From assembly GCF_900497805.2 (NCBI RefSeq), contig NW_020954630.1:4749573-4813572 (forward strand): a stretch of DNA of 64,000 bases, read 5' to 3'. The stretch comes from Vombatus ursinus (Eukaryota > Chordata > Mammalia > Diprotodontia > Vombatidae). Made by a program: the position numbers and the translations under genes. Under the pieces are notes generated by a model. The model ran no database searches, was not told the origin of the DNA, and worked only from the letters and a program-made list of their open reading frames with translations. Below are positions 19,747 to 29,965 of this stretch, piece after piece (position 1 is the first letter of the stretch; every line of letters starts with the position of its first letter).

Positions 19747-22580
19747 AAATTCTTTATTGCCAGCTTGAACGGAACAGAGTGAAGGAAGCAGCATGAATTT
19801 GTGATGGGAAAGGTCTAGAGCTGTGTATAAAGTAGATTTAGTACCTAGTTACGGATAACAGCTGTGGGAGGGTAGGGAGGGGAATCTAAAAGGTGGTTTA
19901 TGTTAACCAGTTCCAGGGTCAGTATGCAACAACAACAGAAGTGTTAGGGACGAAGAGAAATGAATGGAAAATCAAAACATAGGATACCTGTTGCCTTTCA
20001 GATCTCTCCCATATGCTTTAGAACTCTGCTCTTGGCTTTTTCTTAGTTTACTACAACTCAGGATTACCTTCTGTGATTCCAAAACTGTTGTAGACTTGGG
20101 TTTCTATTACCTTCTCTTCTATTCTCCTTCTTGAAGGATTCATGAAAATATTTCTCTTCTTCATCCTCACCACCTCATTATATAAGTTATGTCTCAGATC
20201 TATCCTAATTGCTTATTGAAGGAAATATATATCATCCTCCCATCCACAGTAATCCTTCTTCCACTTTTCACTTTCTAGTTGATATGTTTCATGGCAGAAT
20301 TTCCTAGAAGGAACAGGACAGAAATATGAACACAAGACTATCATTTTCAAATTAATCCCCCAGATGCCCCCTCTTTTTTTTCTTTTATATTGCATCATGT
20401 TAGTGAAGTTTGGATTTTTGGAGATGGCAATGGCATATGTGGGTCTAAGAATAATGTTGATGTTAAAAGTATGAGTTACTAGTTCACTAGATCAGTCTGC
20501 TGCCCAATCACCATTAAGTTAGTATCCTAAAGTGATACCAAGGCACACAGTAATAGTAAACAACCTAATATTCATCTAATGTTGACATACATCTTAATTT
20601 TAATAAAAATTGGTGGTGCATTTATTTGTCTCAGATCTCTGCAGTTCAAAAAAATCACTGGAGGGAAAAGATCCTATCCTTTTCTCTAAAATAATGAATA
20701 GGTGTTGCCTCATATGTTTCAATATGAATGCCATCCCCTCTACAGTAAGTATATGTGTAAGAGAGCTGTGAAAATAAATAATAATTTAAAAAATCAACCC
20801 CCTATTCAGGGAAAAGGCTGATTTCCTTAGGATTGAGATTGCAAATTGCCACAGCTTGTTGCTAAAGCTATTCCAGCCACTGAAAAAAGTGTTGCCACCT
20901 GTCTTCTGTTTGCCTCTTACTTTGAAAATGAACTTCCTAACTGGATTCAAGTAGTTTTGTCTGAAGGACAGGCTGAAATGGCATTGACGATTTGGAGATT
21001 ACATACTGAATCTTTGTTTCCATCAATTGCCTTTTTGGTAAACTCTTGCCAACCACAACCCTGCTTGGATTCGATATCTGGCAAATGCTTCTCCCTTCCT
21101 ATATTTCACTTAAATTCATTTTATATGTTGTATCCTAGTTAGAGCATTGTATAACTTATTCCTGCTGCCAACCGGGATATAGTTTGTGTTCATTTGATTC
21201 TGCTATCCAAAACAGCAGAATGTTTGATATTGTGGGTTTTCTGTGTATGTTTTGCCTACACACCTGTAATATCTCAGTTGTGAAAACCAGTATAATTTTT
21301 GTATTTGTATGATGCAGACTCAATTTTATACAGATGATGCATATAATAAAAATCTTTAACAAACTTGAACCACTACTAAAGTCAGATGACAGTTTCACTC
21401 TAGGATGCAAACTATTATTTACTGTTCTTATTTTAATAATATTTTACCATTATGATACTTGGTCTATGACCTCACAAGATAACCTATTAGAATCATGACA
21501 GTCCCCAGTGTTGCTTACAAGTGGCCCTGTCTTAATATTTAAATAAAACATCTGTTCCCCTAAAAGTGCAATAAATTTTGTATTCCTCAAGCAATATTTC
21601 CTGATTTTTTAAATTGTTATTTGATTGAAATATTTACTTCATGATCTCACTTCTTATTTTATACTAATCAAGAGAAATGCCACACCTAGTATTATCGTGC
21701 CAAGCCTCTGATGGAGAGCTTTGCCTCACTTCTGTTCAGATAGTGAGAGCTGACTATTTTATAAACTTTCGACTTGTGAACCTGACCAGGCTTTCTCTTA
21801 GGTGGCATCTGTGCTTCCACTTGGAGGATTTTAACAGACAAAGAAGAGGTAGGAAGGGAATGTCAGCATCTCTACACACTTCTATGAGAGATCACTTTTT
21901 GAAAATTTATCTTGATAAGAGTTGTAATTCTCTTGGACTACCCTTGACTTGCCTCCACCTTGCATGTCCAGCTAGCATGGATGATTGCCACTCTCCATCA
22001 CCATCTTTTATGATTGTGCCTATGGAAGAGTTTATTTTAAGAAGTGCCCTTGAAAGCCCAACACCTGATCACAAAAAAGGGGCTTTTAAATAAGATGGAG
22101 AACTAACTCTAAAAATGTCCCCCCTCCTGGTGATTCCTTTATCAGCTAGGAACAAGTCCCTTTTCTTGCATGATGCCACCTGGAAAGTTGAAGGAAAAGA
22201 AAGGCAGACGACAGAGTCACTCCCTTTCTAGAGTCATTGGAGTGGGCCACTTCACATGCTTTATTAACCACTCCCATTTGATGCTACTTTGACTCAGTCC
22301 TCTCTCTTCTCTCTTCCCTCTCCCCTCTCCCAATCAAGGGTGTGGGACCAAGGTACCATTTAGTGTTTGCTCTATCATCCCAAAGCACAATTCCTTTAGG
22401 CAACCATCTTTACCTGGAAATTGCTTGGGGAACTCAGGGATGGCCTCTGCATATTCATCCCCACACTTGTTTCATGAGGTTAAACCTTAGCCACTCTTTT
22501 ACAAGTATATTTCCTTCATCAGTACATGTGCGTTTCTAAATAATTTAAACATGTATCTTGGACTGCAGACATATATGGGG
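19743..22580. other. unassigned 2.8-kb intron-like DNA
   Basis: No repeat family or exon is recognisable. The longest frame (21677-22093, 138 codons) begins at an ordinary ATG, has no known domain, and lies in sequence with intron-like composition. I would not annotate it as a gene. Confidence 0.3.
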
Positions 22581-22584
22581 GTAA

Positions 22585-22795
22585 TGAAGCAGCAGGGTTT
22601 AGTGGACAGGGCACTGCAAATGAAGGCAAAAGGACTTGGGTTCAAAGGGCTAAGATACCTTGATGAGCGACTCCAGGGGAAGTCACTTAGCCTTCATTTT
22701 TTTCATCTGCAAAATGGGGGAGGGGGGAAAGGGTTGTACTTGACCGCTTCTAAGGTCTCTTAAAGTTCTAAATCCATGATCCTTTGATCTTAAAT
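22585..22795 (+). repeat. MIR-like SINE, sense
   Basis: The order 'cagggtttagtggacagggc', 'aggacttgggttcaaa', 'aagtcacttagcctt', 'catctgcaaaatggggga' and 'ctaaggtctcttaaagttct' is a sense MIR with its usual 3' part. Confidence 0.8.
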
Positions 22796-22845
22796 GATCT
22801 GAGCATGTGGGCTGTTATTAGTGCAATAATGTTGATTATGTAGAG

Positions 22846-23059
22846 CAGTAGAGTCAAACTCAAATAGAAATGGGAGCTACTAATGTGTGAATAAGAATCC
22901 CTATGGACCACATACTGACAGTTTTTTAAATGTAATATTACTTATGTTTTATTATATATTTATGTTTATTTTGTTAAATACTTCCTGATTATATCATAAT
23001 CTGGTTCTGGCTCTATTCAGGAGTGTTGGGGGCTGTGGGCCACATGTCTGACACCTATG
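22846..23059. mobile_element. 214-bp non-autonomous hAT MITE
   Basis: The element starts CAGTAGAGTCAAACTCAAAT and ends GTCTGACACCTATG. The ends form an imperfect inverted repeat of the hAT/Charlie type (CAG..GTGTCAAAC). It is flanked by a perfect 8-bp target duplication ATGTAGAG at 22838-22845 and 23060-23067, the hallmark of hAT transposition. The interior is AT-rich and non-coding, with 'gtgggccacatg' near the right end. It resembles the abundant marsupial OposCharlie-like MITEs. It cannot move without a transposase supplied elsewhere. Confidence 0.9.
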
Positions 23060-23067
23060 ATGTAGAG

Positions 23068-24786
23068 TTTCACTTTCTTATCCCTTATTTCCAGTAGTGG
23101 AATCTTTCATCATTTACAGGATGATGATGTAGGTGGAAAACCACTCAATCTCTTGGCCTTCTCCAAACTTTAATTATTAAGCTGAGTTGATTCAAATTAG
23201 ATTGTTGGAGAAGTGGCTCTGGAACGGAGTTATTTGGGTGGGTGGAAGGGTCTCTAGAGGGCACTTGAAAGAGGATCTGTAGCAACAAATCAGGAGAATA
23301 GATCCCCCTTCAATGTTCAGCTTCATTACTGTTTTCTAGTACATTTCACTTTTTCATTGTGTATTCAGTTTTCATGTGTACCACAAGATGGTGAATTGCA
23401 TGGAGTATCAGGGCTGAAGGAGGTTCCTAGACATCCTATGGCTAATGGAGAGACTTCAGAAAAAGCTGAGAGAGTGAGAGGAACAGTGGCCAGAGGAGAA
23501 GCTGAGAGAAAAAAAATTGTTATTTTTATTTATATGTGGGGAGAGGGGAGGTTTGGTAGATGTTTCTTGGTAGGATTTTTGGTGCATTCATTGCTTTTTT
23601 GGATTAGACTTAAATCTTTTACCTCAATTTATTTCTTTTGACTATGTTGGACTGTTTTCAGGGCAATGTTCTCCTATTTTTGGGAACAAATATGCAAAAT
23701 CTCTAGGATTGTTCCTTTTAGTAAATAATTCCACAGGACTAAATTAGAGCTCCAAATCTGCTCTTCTTTGGTTCCATTGGCTAGTGGACTCAATCAACTG
23801 AATAAAATGTTCTGTTCTTCACACAGTAAGATGACCCAGTAGAAGCAAGAAGAGCCAAAGCTGGTACATTTGTCATTGAGTTTCTTTACCAGGAGTGTTG
23901 GGTTTATGTTGGGTGCACTGGCTTGTTGGGTCTTCCTTGTGATTACAACACACACTTTTGAGACAAGTGGTTAGGGTTAGAGATACAGACATTGAATAAG
24001 ACACAGTTATTTTTTCTATATTTATTCAGAAGATAGGCCATTAAAAGAATCAGAACCACAATTTTGGCCTCATTAGCACTATTTATGAGTCATTTCACTG
24101 ATTGATACCTTGACTTGGTGCTGATTTTAAATAGGCCTAATTTAGATTACATCTTGGGGAAAATTTGACTCACTGAAATACTGTCCTTTGTAGTTCAAGC
24201 AGGGAATTTTGCCTGGGCAGTTGCATTCAAACATGCCTATGATGTCACTTAGCTACTGAGTTTTCATCCATTGTATTCTAGTGTTACAAAAACTAGGTTG
24301 ATATGATACTTCCATGAACTTAAAATCATTAGTTCAACAGTTGGCTTCTTTTATGTTTTTTTTTTTACCAGTTTTAGAAATGTCAGAGGTAAGAACTTGT
24401 GTCAATCCATTGGGACTGCTCCAGACTGCTGAAAAAGTCACCTTTTTGCTGTACCATTGCCTATTCACTAGGAAAGCTCTAGAAACATTACCTTCCAGGG
24501 ATTATTATACACATTTGTTACAAATATTTGAAAATGTGGTAGATGGGAGGCTCTTGGAAACTTTCTGCTCAGAATCCTTTTCTTTACAACATTCTTAAAA
24601 GATAAGCTCAGTCAAGAATTCATTTTTGTTTTCTTTTCTGGGGCCTGTAGTTATCTAGCTTTTTAATTTACCTATGATCTACATACATCACAGAAAGGAT
24701 GGACTACCATTCTCTTCTTGCTTTTGATTTCAGTACACTCATTTTTTGCTCGCCTATTATCTTACTGATCATTGAGTTATGTCGTT
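23068..24786. other. unassigned intron-like DNA
   Basis: No gene or classifiable repeat is supported. A T-run lies near 24357-24368. Open frames of about 94 codons at 23357 and 24314 show no family pattern. Confidence 0.3.
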
Positions 24787-25035
24787 ATAGTTGTTCCGTC
24801 ATTTGGTAGTCATGCCTGATTCTTTTTGACCCCATTTGAGGTTTTCTTGGCAAAGATACTAGAGTAGTCTGCCATTTCCTTCTCCAGTTTATTTCATAGA
24901 TGAGGAAACTGAGGTAGATAGGGTTAAGTGACTTACCTAGGGTCACATGGTAAGTATCTGAGGCCAGAGTTGAACTCAAGATGAATATTCCTGACTCCAG
25001 GTCCAGCATTCTATCCACTGTGCTACCTAGCTGTG
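24787..25035 (-). repeat. MAR1-type SINE with Bov-B/RTE-like tail, antisense
   Basis: The plus strand reads the tail first ('gttttcttggcaaagatac', 'gccatttccttctccagt'), then the CORE ('gatgaggaaactgaggtaga', 'taagtgacttacctaggg'), then the tRNA-like head in reverse ('ttctatccactgtgctacct', AGCTGTG). It abuts the compound microsatellite. Confidence 0.88.
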
Positions 25036-25066
<31 letters not shown>

Positions 25067-25084
25067 TCTCTATCTCTTCACACA

Positions 25085-25124
<40 letters not shown>

Positions 25125-25142
25125 TGTGTGTGTGTGTGTGTG
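25034..25142. repeat. (CT)n-(CA)n-(TA)n-(TG)n compound microsatellite with a 52-bp perfect palindrome
   Basis: A CT array (about 25034-25062) is followed by a short spacer and then a symmetrical CA-TA-TG block. Positions 25079-25130 form a perfect palindrome centred in the TA run: ten bases of CA-repeat end pair exactly with the TG side. It could extrude as a cruciform. It begins right at the head end of an antisense SINE. Confidence 0.92.
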
Positions 25143-26674
25143 TAATATGACATAACTTAACATTTTTCTATAATAATTTCCACTTAGATACAATTCTAGT
25201 TGTCTTTATAACCACTTTATTGGGTAGATGATAAGTATTGTTTCAATATTCATTTCATTAGTAGGTTAAACAAATTCATTACTGGCCACTTCAGGTTGTT
25301 TTACTGTTCCATCTTCTATTACAAGCAAGATGGACAGTATAAGAGTAGGAATTATAGAATTTCTTTTGTATGGAACAGCACCTTTAAACTTTCATCCAGA
25401 CTATACCTAGAATCATTGCAATATGCCTCAGTCAATACAGATTCCATTCTTATCCTGAATTAAGGGATTGGGGGTGGTATCTAAGGCACATATCTAAAAT
25501 CCTGGGTGCCATGATGCTTAGATATTTCATTGTAGTTAATACTATTCTTGATTCAATACTACCCAACTTACAAATATGTATTTTGTTATTTCTACTTACA
25601 TACATTGCAGTTTTAATATTATAACTTCACAAGAAGAATTCTTCAGCAATGGTCAACACCAGCACTCAGTGAAGGCAGCAGTAGGTTCACCACCATCCCT
25701 CTCCACCCAAGTTTGGTCTCAGTCTTTTGTGATTTTCAAGGGAAGGGGAGGAGCTCTCATTCACCAGAGTTTCTGCCTACCTAGTCCATAGCTCTGCAAG
25801 TAACCTAGGTCAATGGTAAGCTTGCTCTTTGAATCTTTTTAGAGGCTTGTTAGAGGTCTCATTCTGAGTTTAGGAATGAACATCTATGTCAATATAGTTT
25901 GTTTTTAAGCATTTTTTTTTCATTGTATAGCTAAAATATTTGCCTGCCTCCTAAATTTAAAACACAGTACCTAGCTCTAAAGCACATTTGTTGATCCTTG
26001 CCCTAAACTGGAATTCCTATTCCTTCTTAGGTGTTGCTTAACAGGCTAGTTGAGAGGATTCATCAGAGACAATACTCCTACTCACTCTTTAACCTCTCCT
26101 CCCCTCCCCCAGCTTGTTCAAAGTCCTTTATATGAAAGGAAGGTCTAGGAAGCCAAAGAAATGTGATTTTTGTTTGTTTGTTTGTTTGTTTTAGCACAGC
26201 TTACCCAGAAAAAATACAAGGAAAGATAAGGATTATGAGAAGCTGGTGGGTTAGCTGTTAAGGTAGACTGATCAGGCCTAGATTCACTATGGAGTTTAAT
26301 GGGTTGTCAACATATGCCACACGGGAAAAGATACACAGATCCATGTAAATGGAAGGGAGATGAAGTAAAAGCTGGAAGAAAGGGAGAAAAATATTGTAGT
26401 CACCAGAAGAAAAAAGCTAAAGAGACATGCTGGGTTTTTAATTTAAGTTTTAAGTTCTGTTGCTGACTGAGAATAAGGATGAAGGAGAAAATATTTGAAG
26501 TGAAGTCTCTGTCATTCTGTCCTTTTTCTCTACACAGTGAAAAGGATACATTATACATTCCATCATCTATGACCCTTGGGTTTATGAAATCCTGCTTTAG
26601 CTTTCTGTGATCTGCCAGTAAACATCCTTCTAACTGAAAGAATCTAATGACCAGGAAGAAAGGGAGACAACAAA
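25143..26674. other. unassigned intron-like DNA
   Basis: A short (TTTG)n run lies at about 26169-26192. Otherwise I see no gene or clearly classifiable element. The segment 25950-26400 looks like generic old repeat DNA but lacks a diagnostic motif. Confidence 0.3.
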
Positions 26675-26850
26675 GGCAGCTGATAATGAGAGTCAGAAGA
26701 CATTATGAGCTCAAATCCCGACTCCCCACTAACTGACTGGGTGCTCTTAGATAAGTCACATAATGTTTCTGGGATTCAATTTCTCTTTTGGAAAATGAGG
26801 GGGTTGAATTAGGTGATCTGAAAGTTTCCTGGTTCGTGCCAACTTTCTTT
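26675..26850 (+). repeat. MIR-like SINE, sense
   Basis: 'gagagtcagaagacattatg', 'gctcttagataagtcacata', 'tttctgggattcaatttctc' and 'gaaaatgagggggttgaatt' in sense MIR order, ending with 'gatctgaaagtttcctgg'. Confidence 0.75.
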
Positions 26851-26934
26851 TTCTCCCAGGGAAATCTTCCTTCTGTCTCCTAGGCTCACAAAATGCCTGG
26901 TGGTTATCATTGCCCAATGAACGTACATGAAAAA

Positions 26935-27068
26935 AAACATAGGACTAGGTAAATAGAAAACTGATCTCGAAGTCAAAAATACCTGAGTCCAATCTCACTT
27001 CTGACATGTATTGGCTGTGTAACTCTGGACAAATCACTTAACCTTTCCATGCCTCTGGGCAACTCTCG
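26935..27068 (+). repeat. MIR-like SINE fragment, sense
   Basis: 'gatctcgaagtcaaaaatac', 'ctcacttctgacatgtattg', 'aactctggacaaatcactta' and 'acctttccatgcctctgggc' follow the sense SINE order. The 3' part is interrupted by the mariner MITE at 27073. Confidence 0.75.
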
Positions 27069-27072
27069 AATA

Positions 27073-27149
27073 CAGGGTGTCCCAAAAGTCTTAGTGTGGA
27101 TTCAAGTCTTAATAGCTTAAAACTGAACTAAGACTTTTGAAACAATCTG
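27073..27149. mobile_element. 77-bp Tc1/mariner MITE
   Basis: The element begins CAGGGTGTCCCAAAAGTCTT and ends with ACTAAGACTTTTGAAACAAT then CTG. The two ends are inverted repeats of about 23 bp with roughly five mismatches. It is flanked by TA on both sides (27071-27072 and 27150-27151), as mariner insertions are. CAGGGTGTCCCAAAAGTC is a widespread mariner terminal sequence in animals. The interior is too short to code. Confidence 0.85.
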
Positions 27150-27284
27150 TATAAATTGCCAAAACATTGCTCACCTGCGTTGGTAGGGAGAATTTCATCA
27201 TCTAGAGGTTCCTATATGAATAACATCACAAGTGTGGTTAAAGAAAAAACAAAGATGTTCTTGGAATGAGGGTGGAGGGGAGGG

Positions 27285-27530
27285 AACAAACATTTATGTG
27301 CCAGACATTGTGTTAAGCACTTTTCATAAATATTATCTCATTTGAGCCTCACAACAACCCTGGAAGGTAGGTGCTATTATTATCCACATTTCACAGTTAA
27401 GGAAATCAAGGTAAACAATGGTTAAATGAGTTGCCCAAGGTTACACAGATAGGAAATGTCTAAGGCCATATTTGAACTTAGATCTTCCTGACCCCAGACC
27501 CAATCATCTGTGCATTGTACCAAAAGTGGC
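27285..27530 (-). repeat. MIR-like SINE, antisense
   Basis: 'gttaagcacttttcataaat', 'attatctcatttgagcctca', 'caacaaccctggaaggtagg', 'gagttgcccaaggttacaca' and 'tttgaacttagatcttcctg' follow the antisense MIR order closely. Confidence 0.85.
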
Positions 27531-28744
27531 CTCGTGGAGCACACCAGATTTGCTTTCCTGATCTGATGACATTTTAGCTTGTTTCTACTGTGACTTTCAT
27601 GGCCCCTCTACTTTCTCTTGTCACTGTTTTAAAATGTAATATGGTTGAAATAAATGCATAACCCTGGTTATACTGCTATTTATAATAGATAGAAAGGTAG
27701 GTAGGTATGTGGGTAATATTAAAACCACCATAGACATGTATAGGGGAACTGAATGAAGTTTTCGAGTAGATGAATCACACTAGATCAGTTAGTGTTTGTT
27801 TTTTTCTTATAACTATGACATCAAAAGCACATGGGCTATTGGCATTATGATTCCCCCTTTGATTTTTCAATGTAGAAGCAAAACAGGAAAGCCTGGCCAG
27901 CCAGGCACTCAAACCTTTTGAGTTAGCATGCTGCCAGTACTGACTGAAAGGGCAATTGGACTGGACTCTTTGATGGACAGAAGCCCAGTACTGAACACAT
28001 TTTTGTAGGTGTGATGGGATTTGAAAAGGCTTTGGGAATTCTGGTAGAAGGAGCAGCTTAATCATACTATTACCACCCTTTATTCCCCTGCCTGACGAAT
28101 GTTTTCAGTTTTTCCCACACTATCAGTTCCCTACATTCAGAATAAGCAAATTATGAACTAAGTATTTGATGTCTAAATTCAGGTATGGATGGTTTACCTA
28201 TGAATTTAATATATAATAAGAGGATGGATATTAATTTAATTAAGCAAAGCTTCAATTAACTAGAATTCCTCCTTGCTTACTTTTTAGAAGCACAAAACAA
28301 CCAAGCTGATATCAGGGATTTGGCCTGAGAAGCAATTTCTACAAAGTGACCTGGGCTCAACCTCTTGCACAAGGAGAATTTATGTTCAAAATCAAGACCT
28401 GTAGGCCTGGCAAAATCCTTGATCATCTAAGAAATATTCAGCTGTATCCCCTAACAATGGGGAAGAAAAATGAACTAACTTTTTAGAAATATTTTCACAA
28501 GAAAAGGGAATTCTGCTTAATGACCATTTACCCAGAACATTTAGTCAAAATAGCCTTTTCCACAAGCATTTCCATCAGTAGAGTTGTTTTTTCTCAATTC
28601 ATGTTCTCAGAACTGCAATGTAATGGCAGAGATATTTTTCACAGCATCCCCCTTTATGACAAATATACTTCCCTGTCTGCTTCATCATTACCTCTGGAGA
28701 GAAACAGAACCTCAGTTTTAGAAGGAACTTTAGATGCCATCTAT
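27531..28744. other. unassigned intron-like DNA
   Basis: No exon or repeat is confidently recognised. A 96-codon minus-strand frame (27775-28065) has no domain pattern. Confidence 0.3.
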
Positions 28745-29165
28745 CAAGTTTAGCTTTCTATCCAAAAAAGAAATATCTTTTATGTACCTCCTCCCCAGTT
28801 ATCAAACATACACTGAAAACTTCTAATGATAGGGAACACACATTTCATGAGCCAACCTAGTCCTAGGTTAGACAGTTCCAATTGCTATAAAGGTTTTCCT
28901 TGTATTCAAGTTAACAGACCTTCAAAGTTCCTACTTTGTCCAAGAAATGTTTTAAAATCTTCCTGCCTAACAACTACTGCATGGTACTAATTCTGTCTTT
29001 GGGAGCAGCATAAAATAAATCTACTCCATCTTCCTTTCAGATCTTTGAAGAAAGCTACTCTGTAGTTCCTCTGAACTCAGATGGGGCTTCTATGGCCCCC
29101 TCAAATTTATTAGCTAGTCCATTGGTCCCTTTTATTTCTCCAAAGACATGCTTTTATCATCAGAA
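28745..29165 (-). repeat. CR1/L3-like LINE 3' fragment
   Basis: The order 'gacagttccaattgctataa', 'aggttttccttgtattcaag', 'ctgcctaacaactac', 'gtctttgggagcagcataaa', 'atcttcctttcagatctttg' and 'ggggcttctatggcccc' matches the diverged CR1/L3 3' end seen repeatedly in mammals, with this strand being the complement of the element. Strand assignment is from memory of the avian CR1 tail. Confidence 0.55.
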
Positions 29166-29229
29166 AGAAATTCTCAGGCCTAAAAAAGTCTAGTTTTATG
29201 GAGGGTTCTGTCTGTTTACTATCTGCTTC

Positions 29230-29434
29230 CCACTTACCTTTTCAGGCATTTCATATTATTCTACTGTATTTCATTTACTGTCTGTTCCAGCCAAACTGGT
29301 CTACTATTGTCTGAAATGGACATGCTATCCACTATCTCTTTGCATTTGCAAATGCTGTAAGATATACCTGGAATGTAGTCTTTATTAACTTCTTTTTCTT
29401 AGAGACCATAACTTCCTTAAAGGCTCAGTTCAGA
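29230..29434 (+). repeat. L2 LINE, left part, interrupted by 7SL retropseudogene
   Basis: 'gttccagccaaactggtcta', 'ctctttgcatttgcaaatgc', 'atacctggaatgtagtcttt' and then AAAGGCTCAGTTCAGA follow L2. The last block is one copy of the target-site duplication, and L2 resumes after the inserted 7SL copy. Confidence 0.8.
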
Positions 29435-29740
29435 GTTGGACATGGTGGCATAAGCATGTAATCCTGGTTGCTAAGAAGGCTGAGGCCAGTAGATAATTTG
29501 AATCCATGAGTTATCTGCTACAATATGACTAAGGCTAATTGATGCCTGTACTAAGTCTGGCATTATTGTGAATCCCTAGAAGCAGAGGACCATTGGGTTT
29601 GCCTAATGAGAGGTGAACTAGAATAGGTTGGAGAAACAAAGGAAGTAAAAGCTCCATGTGGCTCAGTAGTGGGATTAGGCCTGTGAATGGCTACTTTACT
29701 TTTAGCCTGAGAGATGGGGAGATATAGTCTTAAAAAAAAA
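29435..29740 (+). pseudogene. 7SL (SRP) RNA retropseudogene, full length with A tail
   Basis: The copy follows 7SL RNA from end to end. It begins GTTGGACATGGTGGCATAAG (7SL GCCGGGCGCGGTGGCGC), then has TGTAATCCTGGTTGC, 'ggctgaggccagtagat', 'actaagtctggcattattg', 'gggtttgcctaatgagaggt', 'cagtagtgggattaggcctg' and 'gtgaatggctacttta', and ends in TAAAAAAAAA at 29731-29740. The central S domain is present, so it is a true 7SL copy and not an Alu-like SINE. Sequence divergence is high, so it is old and not a working SRP RNA. The flanks AAAGGCTCAGTTCAGA and AAAGGCTTATCTAGGT form a degraded duplication after TT/AAAG, consistent with L1-driven insertion. Confidence 0.9.
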
Positions 29741-29965
29741 GGCTTATCTAGGTACCACTTCCTCCTTGAAGCCTTTCTTCATCTAACTAGTGATAGCTGA
29801 TCTTTGTCTTAAAAATACTCTGTTAGTCTATATACATTTTATCTCCTCCTCTCAAAAACAAGCTTCTTGAAGGCAGGGATAGGGTTGAGTTTTTGTTGTT
29901 TTTTGTTTATTTGGTCTTTGTATCCCTAAGGCCCTAGCACCATACCTTATACATAATAAGCTAGT
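29741..29965 (+). repeat. L2 LINE, right part
   Basis: It resumes exactly where the left part stopped: GGCTTATCTAGGTACCACTT then 'cctccttgaagcctttctt'. It goes on to 'gcttcttgaaggcagggata' and 'ccctagcaccatacc', the classic L2 3' end. Confidence 0.8.

Noticed and set aside
21677-22093. 138-codon open frame
   Set aside because: No family signature and no splice or promoter support; intron-like surroundings.
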